Source of the DNA: a virus
DNA length: 44,615 nucleotides
IMG/VR virus record: IMGVR_UViG_3300043331_001275
Span: 1-44,615 of that record
Direction: 5' to 3' (one strand)
How positions within the stretch are numbered: position 1 is the stretch's first letter; every line of letters begins with the position of its first letter. A program made the translations under genes and the position numbers. Shown in pieces: positions 22,513 through 31,226 of this stretch. Under the pieces are notes generated by a model. That model worked only from the letters and a program-made list of their open reading frames with translations, searched no databases and had not been told where the DNA came from.

Positions 22513-23037
22513 GTGTCCGTGCGTGACGGCCTCCAACGCGCCGCGCCCGACCTTACGCCGGGCGTCGCCGCGCAGCTCATCTCGGGCGCCAAGCTCGGGC
22601 TGTTCCGTAGCGCCGTGGCAGAGACGGTTGGCCTCGACCCAGACGTGTTGGACACGTGGCTGACGATGGGGTTGTCGTCGTCAGCCGTCGACCCCTACCG
22701 GAGTTTCGCGCGTGAGTACCGCGCGGCCGAGCAGCTCTCACAGCTGCCGTACCTGCAGTCAATTCAGGCCGCCGCGACGACGGACTACCGCGCCGCCATC
22801 GCGTGGCTCGAAATGCGATTTCCAGACCAGTGGGGCGCGAAAGCGACGAAAAACACCAGCGCTGGCGTGTTGGCGCCGAGCGCGGGCGACGAAGCTGCCG
22901 AGGAAGCCCTCGTGGACCAGCTTTTCGGCGCGATGCCCGACGTGCTTCGGCGGGTCCTGGAGCGCCACGGTTACGTCCGTGCCGTCACCCAGTCTGCCAA
23001 GGACGCGGCGGCGCCAGACTCGCCGCCACCTGACTGA
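22513..23037 (+). CDS. terS: Probable small terminase subunit (174 aa)
   Basis: GTG at 22513 with GGGGAG nine bases upstream. The N-terminal half has a helix-turn-helix-like stretch (LFRSAVAETVGLDPDVLDTW) and the motif YRAAIAWLEMRFPDQWG, characteristic of small terminase DNA-binding subunits. The C-terminal part is acidic then Pro-rich. It lies 4 kb from the large subunit and on the opposite strand, which is unusual. Its 3' end overlaps the convergent ejection protein gene by 53 bases. Confidence 0.7.
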   Translation: MSVRDGLQRAAPDLTPGVAAQLISGAKLGLFRSAVAETVGLDPDVLDTWLTMGLSSSAVDPYRSFAREYRAAEQLSQLPYLQSIQAAATTDYRAAIAWLEMRFPDQWGAKATKNTSAGVLAPSAGDEAAEEALVDQLFGAMPDVLRRVLERHGYVRAVTQSAKDAAAPDSPPPD

Positions 23038-26000
23038 CCCCAGGCCGCGGCCCGGCGGGCGGCGCGGCAGCCTGGACTTGGGCTTGCTGCTCGTAGGAGT
23101 AGGCGTACGCCTTGGTCGCGGTCGGCGAGAACGCCGGGCTCGCGAGCGACCCGTCGCCGTCGAACAGCCGCGCGTACTGAGTCTTGGCCTGGATGCTTAC
23201 TGACCCCGCGCCGGCGCCTTCCTGCACCGTCTGGTACGCCGCCACGCGGAGCTCCGCCAACAAGTCGGGGTAGAGCTCCTCCAACGTCTCCAAAAGCTCA
23301 GAGCTCAGGTAGCCCGACTGGGCGGCCTCGCGCAGGGCCTCGCCGGGCTCCAGCGCAGCCTGCTCGTAGCGGGCGTATTTCGAGGCGGCGTCAGCCGGCA
23401 CAGGTGGCGCCGCGCCGCGCGCAGCCACAGGCGATGGCGCGCCGGACTGCGGCAGCCGGTCACGGAGGAAGCTCGCCGCGCGGAATGCTGCCGCGCTGGT
23501 GGCCGCGAACACGTCCGGCGGGGCGTCGCGGAACCCTTCCGCCACGCGCTCGACGAGGGCGTTCGGGTCCTGCGTCCAGCCCTGGATTTCTTCGCGCCGC
23601 GCCTTGAGCTGGGCGTGTGAGTACGCCAGCCGCGCTACCGTCTTGACGGTAGGCTCGGCGAGACCGGAGAACAGCTGGCGGGCTACGTTCGTTACGAGAC
23701 GGCCGCGCGCTCGCGAGAACAGCGCCGTGGTCGCCGCAAAACCGGCCACGGGCGCTCCGGCCGCCGCGGCGGGCTGGCCGGGCTGGTCCTGCGAGGCGTC
23801 GTCTGGTCCACCCTCCAGCGCGCCGGCGCCGAGCGCAGCCAGGCCGGCTGCGGCGATGTCCAGACGGCCGCGCATCAGGTGGTAGAACGGGTCGGAGTCG
23901 TTGAGCTTCAGCTGTAGGCCAAAGTTCCAGTTTCCCGGCACTTCGAGCAGGAACTGCTTGCCGAATTCGGCTTGTGCGAGTGACGGTATCGACTTCACGC
24001 GGTCAGCGTCAGCTTGCGCTTGCCGCAGTTGGTCTGGCGTCAGACCTAGCTCGCGCCCAGCGTCGCCTTGCAACCAGCGCTTGTACCTTTCGACGGCGTG
24101 TCGCACGACGTCAGGGTCTGGGTGGTTGAATCCGACGCTGGGCCAGAAGTACCTGCCGATTTCAACCGAGTCCACCGACACGACGTCTACGCCGATTTTG
24201 CGGTACGTAGACATCATGTCGCGCAAGACTTTGGCACCGACGCCAGAACCCTGCAGGTCGCCCCGAACGAAGAAATGGTCGTGGTGGACTTCAAGTTGGC
24301 CGGCGTCGTCTCGCGAAAACGTGCGCGAGATTTTCCAGGCGTTGTCTTGGTAGCCTCCTGGTGCTTCTCTGCCGTCCCACAAGCGATGCGGGCCAGTCAT
24401 CCCGGTCTGGCCCTCAGCCGACCATATGAACGAGTCGCCCAGCACGTCAACCCGCGCTTTTTCAACAGGGCCTAGCTCGCGCAACGTTTCGAGTGGGATG
24501 ATTCCGCGCCACTCCTCGGCGGTCGGCGGGCGGTCCTTGAAAACGTTCTCTAGAGTATCCTGCAGCCGCTGTCCGCCCATGCGGACTTCGATGCCTAGGT
24601 CGGTGAAAGCCTGCTGTGCTGTCTGGGCAGCTGGCGACAGCGTAGCCGCAGGCGCGGCTGGCGTGGCTGGGGTGTACGCACTGAAACTACCTCTAGCGTA
24701 CACGCGCTCGCCGATGCGACGCACCTTGTCGGCGTTGACCAGCTCGCGCAGTGCAGCCGGTTCTAGCAGTCCGGCAGCCACGCCATGGCGGCCGCCAGAC
24801 CGTACGATGTCGAGCGTCTCGGTCGCGGCCTGGCTGGGCTGGGTCGCTGGCCCGGTGGCCTCTAGGTGTGGCGGATATTCTGCAGTCGACACCCACCCTT
24901 CGTCGACCAGGTCGGCCTCCTGTTGCTCCAGCGCGTCGGCTAGGCTGCGCGCCTCGTCGGAGCCAGACGCCTTTAGGCGCTGCACGACGTCGCGGAACTC
25001 CTGCTGCGTCAGGGTGTCCTCAATCAGGGCGCCGACGTCTCGGCTGGGCAGCGTGGCCGGGCCCGCAGCCGACGAGGCGTAGACGCGGTCGCCACGAATC
25101 TCGATGTTGCCGTCTTCAGCCATCTGGCGCAACGCCACTTCGGCGTCTGGCCCGAGCTGTGCTTTGATACTATCGACCCAGACGCCTGCCGTACCGGCCG
25201 AGTCCGCCATTTGTCGAATGGCGATTTGCTGGTTACGTGTATCGAAAAAGGCATCACCTTTGGCGTTGGCGCCCCAGCGCGCCCGGGCCTCGCGCATAGC
25301 TGCTTCGCCTGCTTGCCGTCGGAGCTCGTCGGCCGCGTCGGCGGCCGCCTGGGCGCCCCCAGGAGGCGCCGCAGGCGCCGGAGGCACCCCAGGCCCAGCC
25401 GGGGCGGCCGGGGCCGCTGGCGGGGCGCCTGGACCGCCTGGCGGGGGCTCTGGCGGGCGGGGCCCTGGCGGCGGGGACTCCAGCAGGTCGTCAGTGAGCC
25501 GGACTGGCACGTCTGGGCCTTGGCGGGCGGGCAGCGCACCACGTCCCAACAGCTCGGCCATCGACTCTGGCGACCTGACCGCCCAGCCGATTTTCTTGGC
25601 GGCACGAAACAGCCAATTGGACAGCCGCAGACCGTGCACAGCCTTGCCGGCCAGACCGCCTACGAGCAGTCCTCCTCCGCTAGCGCCGGCTAGCACGCCG
25701 GCGCCTGCGCCTAGCCCGACCTCGGCGAGCTCGGCCCGCCCGGCGAAACGTTCAGACGCTTGTGCGACGAACTCCGCGTGGCTTAGCGCCTTCCGGAGAC
25801 GCCGGACGGACTCCAGCGCGCGGCTGGCGGCGGCGGGCGTGTCGCGCTCACCGGCGCGAGAGACGGCCTCGACGCCGTCCAGCCAGTCGCGAAATTGCTC
25901 GACGAGGCGGCTGGAATCAACGTCGTCGGCTCCGCGCTGAAACAACCGCAGGAGCTTGCCTGGGTCGCCGCGGAACACGGGCCGGCCGTGCGCGGACTCA

Positions 26001-27283
26001 CCGGCCTCGAAGAACAGCTTGCCTCGGACCGTGCGGTCGTTCGGAAAAAACTTCTCGTTGAACGGGACGTTGTACGCCGCTTGCTCGCGCGCCGCGGTGG
26101 CCCCCCAAGCGTCCTCACGAAGCAGCGCCTCGCGCGTCTGGCGCGTCACGTCGTCGAGTGCGCGTAGACCGTCGTGCGAGAGCCACGCCGAACCCGGCGC
26201 GTTCTCGTAAGCACGGTGTAGGTCACCAGAGTACTCTTGCAGGGCTTGGCGGTTCTCGTCGAGCTGGCGCCAGAGTTTCTTGCCGACAGGGGCGTCCTGG
26301 GCGAGCACGTCCATGCGGCCGCGTAGCTGGTCTAGGAGCCGCCGCGCGGGAGCGGGCGCGCCCTCGCCGACCTCCGCGAAGAGCGCGTCGTAGAGTTTTT
26401 GGTACGACCCGAGCAACTCCATGCGCACGGCGTGCTGCTGCTCGGGGAGCTCCTCGACGACGCGAGCCACGCGCAGACGTTTGCGGTCCTGGCGAGACAC
26501 CTCGTTGAACGCGGTCTCCAGGGTGTCCAGGTCGTCGGCGGCGAGCTTGGAGAGCTCCTTCTGGTACGTCTCCGCATGGGCGGCGACGCGGAAGTCACTC
26601 AGTAGCCCGCCGCGCTGCAGCGAGTCCCCGGCGTCTTGCTCGACGGCGCGCTGGATGCCTTTCGCGATGGCGTTGCGCGAGAACCCGAGCCCTTTAGAGA
26701 AACCCCACGCCGCGCCGCGGCCGAACGTCTCGCCGAACACGCCGACGACAGCGGCGTTCGTCGGGTTGAACTCACGCTGCTCCAGCCGTGCGGCTTCGCC
26801 TTCGGTTTGGGCGCCGCCCAGCGCTGCCTGAGCGCCAAACTCTCCAGCGCGGAACCCGGCGCGAGCCGCCCAGCCCGCGCCCGCCAGGAGCGGCGCCGCG
26901 CCGGCGGTGGCCACCTCAAGCGCGACAGCGCCTGGCAGCTGGCCAACGACTTCGGCGCCGAATGCGGCGTAGGGGTGCTCAGCGGAGAACCGCTTACCGA
27001 CGGCGATGGCTTCTGGTCGGTCCAGCCCTGGAAACTGGCCGAACGTCGCAGCAGAGAGCGCTTTCTCCGCTGCCGCCACGCCGACGGAGTAGCCAGGCTT
27101 GGCTTCGAGAACGCCCTGGCGCACAGCCTCTTCGCGCCCAACGCTCTCGATATACTGCTGACGCGCGGCGTTGGCCTCCTCTTGGGAGACGTTCTGGTAG
27201 CCCTGGTCCAGCGCGCGTTGGTACTGGTCTTCAGGTACCTCGACGATGGCGCCGTCTGGTGCGCGAACTACGATGTCGGCCAT
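22985..27283 (-). CDS. Giant internal virion/ejection protein with GNAT-like domain (1432 aa)
   Basis: ATG at 27283 has GAGGA nine bases upstream. N-terminal VPEDQYQRALDQGY repeat-like segment, then Gly/Ala hydrophobic stretches (about 90-160) that may insert into membrane, a long helical part, a Pro-rich linker (about 600-650) and two similar winged-helix-like modules ending DGNIEIRGDRVYASS and VRRIGERVYARGS. At about residues 975-1075 is FFVRGDLQGSGVGAKVLRDM, matching the acetyl-CoA loop (Q-x-x-G-x-G) of GNAT acetyltransferases, followed by a beta-strand segment. The C-terminal ~250 aa are helical. Size, membrane-like stretches and place in the virion operon resemble podovirus ejection proteins (T7 gp16, P22 gp16). 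Confidence 0.75.
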   Translation of the reverse strand: MADIVVRAPDGAIVEVPEDQYQRALDQGYQNVSQEEANAARQQYIESVGREEAVRQGVLEAKPGYSVGVAAAEKALSAATFGQFPGLDRPEAIAVGKRFSAEHPYAAFGAEVVGQLPGAVALEVATAGAAPLLAGAGWAARAGFRAGEFGAQAALGGAQTEGEAARLEQREFNPTNAAVVGVFGETFGRGAAWGFSKGLGFSRNAIAKGIQRAVEQDAGDSLQRGGLLSDFRVAAHAETYQKELSKLAADDLDTLETAFNEVSRQDRKRLRVARVVEELPEQQHAVRMELLGSYQKLYDALFAEVGEGAPAPARRLLDQLRGRMDVLAQDAPVGKKLWRQLDENRQALQEYSGDLHRAYENAPGSAWLSHDGLRALDDVTRQTREALLREDAWGATAAREQAAYNVPFNEKFFPNDRTVRGKLFFEAGESAHGRPVFRGDPGKLLRLFQRGADDVDSSRLVEQFRDWLDGVEAVSRAGERDTPAAASRALESVRRLRKALSHAEFVAQASERFAGRAELAEVGLGAGAGVLAGASGGGLLVGGLAGKAVHGLRLSNWLFRAAKKIGWAVRSPESMAELLGRGALPARQGPDVPVRLTDDLLESPPPGPRPPEPPPGGPGAPPAAPAAPAGPGVPPAPAAPPGGAQAAADAADELRRQAGEAAMREARARWGANAKGDAFFDTRNQQIAIRQMADSAGTAGVWVDSIKAQLGPDAEVALRQMAEDGNIEIRGDRVYASSAAGPATLPSRDVGALIEDTLTQQEFRDVVQRLKASGSDEARSLADALEQQEADLVDEGWVSTAEYPPHLEATGPATQPSQAATETLDIVRSGGRHGVAAGLLEPAALRELVNADKVRRIGERVYARGSFSAYTPATPAAPAATLSPAAQTAQQAFTDLGIEVRMGGQRLQDTLENVFKDRPPTAEEWRGIIPLETLRELGPVEKARVDVLGDSFIWSAEGQTGMTGPHRLWDGREAPGGYQDNAWKISRTFSRDDAGQLEVHHDHFFVRGDLQGSGVGAKVLRDMMSTYRKIGVDVVSVDSVEIGRYFWPSVGFNHPDPDVVRHAVERYKRWLQGDAGRELGLTPDQLRQAQADADRVKSIPSLAQAEFGKQFLLEVPGNWNFGLQLKLNDSDPFYHLMRGRLDIAAAGLAALGAGALEGGPDDASQDQPGQPAAAAGAPVAGFAATTALFSRARGRLVTNVARQLFSGLAEPTVKTVARLAYSHAQLKARREEIQGWTQDPNALVERVAEGFRDAPPDVFAATSAAAFRAASFLRDRLPQSGAPSPVAARGAAPPVPADAASKYARYEQAALEPGEALREAAQSGYLSSELLETLEELYPDLLAELRVAAYQTVQEGAGAGSVSIQAKTQYARLFDGDGSLASPAFSPTATKAYAYSYEQQAQVQAAAPPAGPRPGVSQVAASLAPPRPWQTG

Positions 27284-27295
27284 ATCTTGTCGTCC

Positions 27296-27742
27296 TCAGT
27301 CTGTCCTAGCGCGGCGTTGGTACGCTGCTTTGATGCTGCCGACCGTGATGTCGCCGCCGCCTGGCGGCCGCCACGGACGGTTCTGCTCCCACGCCGCCGA
27401 ACCCTGTCGGTAGACGACGGTGTCGTCTGGTCGTCCAACGAAACCCGGCGCTGCCACCGCGACGAAGTAGTCACCAGGCGGGCTCTGTTCGGTTAGACCG
27501 GCGTTGCGGAAGTAGCGCATGACGTACGGCAGCTGCTCGGCTGCAGACATCTCCCGCAGCCGGTCGGTGGAGATGCCTAGCCCGCGCGCAGTGTTGGGCA
27601 TGAACTGAATCAGTCCGGTCGCGCCGGACGTCGCGTTGACGGCTCCAGGGCGGCCGCCTGACTCCAGGCGTAGCACCGCAGCCACGGCAGCCGGGTCGAG
27701 CCCGGCTTGGTCGGCGTGCTGTACGAGCTCTTCGGCTGTCAC
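27296..27742 (-). CDS. Lytic transglycosylase, SLT-type (148 aa)
   Basis: GTG at 27742 in a GTGA overlap with the upstream virion gene. LRLESGGRPGAVNATSGATG contains the catalytic Glu of the soluble lytic transglycosylase fold (ESGG), followed by GLIQFMPNTARGLGI, its standard second motif. No signal peptide. Placed between two internal virion proteins, so it probably travels in the particle and opens peptidoglycan during DNA injection, a role held by a domain of gp16 in T7. Confidence 0.88.
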   Translation of the reverse strand: MTAEELVQHADQAGLDPAAVAAVLRLESGGRPGAVNATSGATGLIQFMPNTARGLGISTDRLREMSAAEQLPYVMRYFRNAGLTEQSPPGDYFVAVAAPGFVGRPDDTVVYRQGSAAWEQNRPWRPPGGGDITVGSIKAAYQRRARTD

Positions 27743-29682
27743 GGGTTGCCCAAGGCGCGCCGCACGGCGTCCAGCCGGCTCGCCGCCGACCTCGCTGCTG
27801 GCACCGCCGGGCTGGGGCCGGGCTGAGCTAAAGGGGGCGCCGCGGCGCCCTCCTGGGGCGCTTGGCCGGGCTGGCCCGGTGCCAAACGGCGGCTAGGCTG
27901 CACGGGCTGGGTGTCGACGCCCGGCGTCTTTTGGCGGGAAAGCCGGATGAAGTCGATGAGACCCTGTGGGTCGTTGGTGTAGCGCTGCGCCGCCGACACC
28001 GCGTTCTGGTTGGCGCGCTCGGTCAAGCGGTTGACAACTTCGAGAGTCGTAGCGCCTTCGCCGGTGTTAATTCGGCGCAGCAAGTCCTCGCGCTCTTGGT
28101 TTGAGTCCCACAGCTTTGTGGTGCCGGAGGACTGCTTAACCATCTGCTCGACTTCGGAAATCAGCCCGCGGGCGCGCAGCTGGTCCGCGGCGGATTTGTC
28201 GCCGAACGTTCTAGCCGCCAGCGCGGCTCCACCGATAGTATCCCAGGAAATCAGATTTTGCTGTGGCAGGTCGCCGCCGTACTTCTTTGCGATAGCGGTG
28301 AGCTCGGTCTTGATTTCCTGTAGTCGTTCGGCTGCCGACACCGTGCCTGGCACGTTCCCGTCGTTCGGGTCGAAAGCAGAGTCGACGGCTTTGCGGTCCA
28401 AGCCGAGCTGCTGCAGCACGACGTCGCCGCGGCGCAGCGGTGTGACGTGAGCAGGCACGGCGCGCTGCTCTTCGGCTTCGCGGCGCGTGGCGCGCTCTAC
28501 CGTCATGGCGCCGATTTGGTTCATGCCTTCGGCAATTTTGAGCTGGTTCTGCGCTCGTACGGTGTCCAGCGACGGCGGCAACGGAACGCCGGCTTTCTGC
28601 GCCTGCAGGTCAGCGTACTTCGTCATGGCGCCTTCGATTTGCATGTCGAGCGTCGTCATGGCAGTGCGCGCGTCGCCGATGGCGGCTTCGCGGCGCTTCA
28701 GGATGGAGTCGCGCTCGGCCTGCTGGCGCCGCATGTAGGACTCTTTGGCGCCCTGCAGCGCGCCCATCATCTGGTTCAACGCGGGGTTTTGGCCGCGCGA
28801 GATACCCTGCAGGAAACCCGACAGCGCGAGCGCAATCCACGCCGCGGCCTTGCGGCCAGGTGCCTCCGACCAGAAGGCGTCCTCATCGAGCGGGTTGTCC
28901 TCCATGGCCTTGATGACCTTCTGCTGCTCCTCTACGACGAGCTCCTGCTTCCGCCGCTCGCGTTCGAGACGGGTTTGGCGCTCGCGCTCGGCGGCGGCTC
29001 GCTGTTCGAGCGCGCCGGTTGTCGTGTTGTAGGCCGAGACGGCCTGGTCGTATTGCGACTTGGCGGCGGCGTCGGCGGCAGTCTCCAGCCGGGCCTGCAT
29101 TTCCTCCGGCGTGTCGGCGGTCCGGTCCGTCGTGACGTCCGCGCCGTACTGGCGCGAGAAAGGCGCGTACGCGCCGCCCGCCCCGCCGGCGCCGGCGGGC
29201 GCCACAATTTCAGAGCTCGGCGAAACCTGGGCTGTACCAGTGCCGACTTGTGGCGCAGTCGGTTGGAGTTCTTCCGTGATGCCTGTTTGGCCGGCGGGGT
29301 AAAACGCCATCCCGCGCTGCTCACCAGGGGTCTTCAACGGCGGGCCGGCGTCGATTTCAGGCTCCCCCCAGAAGGCTCCGGAGTCCGGTTGCCCTACAGG
29401 CACCTGTGGCACCTGTTCAGGCAGCCCAGCGCCTGTCTGCGCGAGCTCGCTCGGCAGCAGCGGCTCTTGGCCCGGGACGACGGAGCCGTCCGGCCCCAGC
29501 GGCGTCGGCGCCGGTTGCGGGAGCTGCTGCGCTTCCTCCGTGCGCAGCGTCTTCGCCGAGCCGTCGGAAAACGAGACGAACGACCACCCAGGATTCTCTC
29601 GGTCTTCGTCGATGGACGTCACCGTGACGTCGTTGGGGGCGTTGCCGTCGGCATACGGATTCAAGAGCTCTGAGTCAGCCAT
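27739..29682 (-). CDS. Internal virion protein (647 aa)
   Basis: ATG at 29682 with GGAGGAG upstream. The first ~200 residues are Pro/Gln/Gly-rich and disordered-looking. Then comes an Arg/Glu/Gln coiled coil (AAAERERQTRLERERRKQEL), a hydrophobic segment AAAWIALALSGFLQGI (about 275-290) that could span a membrane, a second helical region and a Pro/Ala C-terminus. No family recognised, but the layout suits an ejection protein. It is coupled to the transglycosylase by GTGA and overlaps the next gene by eight bases. Confidence 0.6.
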   Translation of the reverse strand: MADSELLNPYADGNAPNDVTVTSIDEDRENPGWSFVSFSDGSAKTLRTEEAQQLPQPAPTPLGPDGSVVPGQEPLLPSELAQTGAGLPEQVPQVPVGQPDSGAFWGEPEIDAGPPLKTPGEQRGMAFYPAGQTGITEELQPTAPQVGTGTAQVSPSSEIVAPAGAGGAGGAYAPFSRQYGADVTTDRTADTPEEMQARLETAADAAAKSQYDQAVSAYNTTTGALEQRAAAERERQTRLERERRKQELVVEEQQKVIKAMEDNPLDEDAFWSEAPGRKAAAWIALALSGFLQGISRGQNPALNQMMGALQGAKESYMRRQQAERDSILKRREAAIGDARTAMTTLDMQIEGAMTKYADLQAQKAGVPLPPSLDTVRAQNQLKIAEGMNQIGAMTVERATRREAEEQRAVPAHVTPLRRGDVVLQQLGLDRKAVDSAFDPNDGNVPGTVSAAERLQEIKTELTAIAKKYGGDLPQQNLISWDTIGGAALAARTFGDKSAADQLRARGLISEVEQMVKQSSGTTKLWDSNQEREDLLRRINTGEGATTLEVVNRLTERANQNAVSAAQRYTNDPQGLIDFIRLSRQKTPGVDTQPVQPSRRLAPGQPGQAPQEGAAAPPLAQPGPSPAVPAARSAASRLDAVRRALGNP

Positions 29683-31213
29683 TCCTACGTCCTGCTCCTC
29701 CGCGCCCGCGGGCGCCGCGGTGCTCCAGCCGCTCCAGCCGTTTGGCCAGGTGCGTTAGCGCCGAGTGGTCAGCCATGGCGAGACGCGCAGCATCAACCAT
29801 AAGAGTGCGGCCGTCTGGGCCTTTCTTGACCAGCGTCCGTCCAATCGCAGACTTCTGAAGGTCTTGCGCCATTGGGCCGAAATTTTCACCGGCACGGGCA
29901 CCTGGCTGTTTTGGGTCGCGGTACTCATAGTTGTAGCCTTCGCCGCGCGAGACGAACTCTCGCAACGCTTTGGTGCTAGGCCGTCGGATGTTGGTCTTCA
30001 TGTTCACGTCCGAGCCTACTCCCATCGCAATCCCGCCCGTCACGCCAGACACGAGTCCGACGGTGCCCATCAACCAGTCCGCTGCGCCGATGCCTTCCTC
30101 TGCGTTGATTTTCGCGAAGATGCCCTGGAGCTGCGAGTTGGCGATGTACCGCTGGGTCAAGTCTTGGTCGACTTGGGCGCGGTAGGTCATGTCGGTGCGG
30201 TAACGCTCCATGTCGATTTTGCTGGCTTCGAGCGCGAAGTTGCGCAACGACTCGCGCTCACGCTGGCCGAGTTCCTGCCCGCCGAGATAGCCCCGCAGGT
30301 TCACCTCCGCGGCGCGGATGGCTTGGTCGCCGAGCGCGATTTCGTTCTGCGCGAGCTGGCCGCCGACCTGCGCGGCGCCGGAGATGGCCTGGAGCCCGAG
30401 TCCGGTCGCTTGCTGCTCGTCGCGTCGACGTTGCTCGACGATGTCCTGCGCGCCGCGAGCCGACGTCTGCGCCTGCACGCCAACGGCTTGGCGCTGGGCA
30501 CCGAGCTGCGCTGCAGCCCCGCCGCGCGCACTGGCGGCAGTGCCGGCGGCTTGGGCGACGGCGCGGTCGGTCGCCTTTTGCAGAGCGGCTTGGTTACCGA
30601 ACGGGTCGGCCTGGCTCAGGCGGCCGAGCTGGTCAAGAAACGTAGTCTGGAGCTCACGTAGCCGCGCCGCCTCGGCGTCGTACCGACCGGTGTCCTGCGA
30701 CACCGGCTGCCACGGCCCGCCCTCGGCCTGGGTTGGCGGCGCGTTGTTCGGCGTCGCGGTGAACTGTAGGTTGGCTGGCGCCGGCCGAGCCCCGCCCGCC
30801 GGGGCGGCTCGGGGGGCTGCGCCAGCGCGCGGCTGCGCTGCCGGTGCGGTTGGGTCACGCAGCTGTTGCGCAGCCTGGTCGTAGCGTTGCTGTGACGTCA
30901 GCGGCGCGGCCGGGGCGGGCGGGTTCGGGTCCACCGGCGGCGCGGGCGCGGCTGGCGTGTTAACCGTCAGCATCTCGTTGCGCTTGACGGCCTCCGGGTC
31001 CGTGACAATGACTTTGTAGCCGCCGCCGATGTCGGCAGCGACGCCGTAGCCCGGCCCGCGGCGTGCGGCCTCGGCGCGTTTGGCTTCGAATTCAGCGTCA
31101 CGTTGCTCTTTGGTCGAGATAGGCTGCGCGCCCTCGGCGTACTGACGCGTCTGGCCTAGCGCACTGCCGGCCGGGGCCGCGTTTGCCGGATTGCGTCGGG
31201 GAGGTCCTGGCAT
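29675..31213 (-). CDS. Virion protein with S74-type intramolecular chaperone domain (512 aa)
   Basis: ATG at 31213 with GGAAGTGAG upstream. Pro/Ala-rich first third, an Ala/Gln-rich helical centre, a hydrophobic stretch WLMGTVGLVSGVTGGIAMGVG (about 385-405), then SDVNMKTNI, YNYEYRD, FGPMAQDLQKSA, DGRTLMVDAARLA and a terminal heptad helix (LTHLAKRLERLEHR). This is the endosialidase-type (Peptidase_S74) chaperone, with the Ser and Lys of the self-cleavage site in place. Such domains usually end tail fibres; here one ends an internal-virion-like protein in the ejection gene block. Confidence 0.75.
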   Translation of the reverse strand: MPGPPRRNPANAAPAGSALGQTRQYAEGAQPISTKEQRDAEFEAKRAEAARRGPGYGVAADIGGGYKVIVTDPEAVKRNEMLTVNTPAAPAPPVDPNPPAPAAPLTSQQRYDQAAQQLRDPTAPAAQPRAGAAPRAAPAGGARPAPANLQFTATPNNAPPTQAEGGPWQPVSQDTGRYDAEAARLRELQTTFLDQLGRLSQADPFGNQAALQKATDRAVAQAAGTAASARGGAAAQLGAQRQAVGVQAQTSARGAQDIVEQRRRDEQQATGLGLQAISGAAQVGGQLAQNEIALGDQAIRAAEVNLRGYLGGQELGQRERESLRNFALEASKIDMERYRTDMTYRAQVDQDLTQRYIANSQLQGIFAKINAEEGIGAADWLMGTVGLVSGVTGGIAMGVGSDVNMKTNIRRPSTKALREFVSRGEGYNYEYRDPKQPGARAGENFGPMAQDLQKSAIGRTLVKKGPDGRTLMVDAARLAMADHSALTHLAKRLERLEHRGARGRGGAGRRNG

Positions 31214-31226
31214 AGTGGTTTTGGTC

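Noticed and set aside
23038-23060. Bidirectional terminator between small terminase and the ejection protein
   Set aside because: GC palindromes are present but there is no T-tract on either strand.
28447-29673. Plus-strand frame of 408 aa opposite the internal virion protein
   Set aside because: Antisense shadow; Arg/Leu/Ala-rich without motifs.
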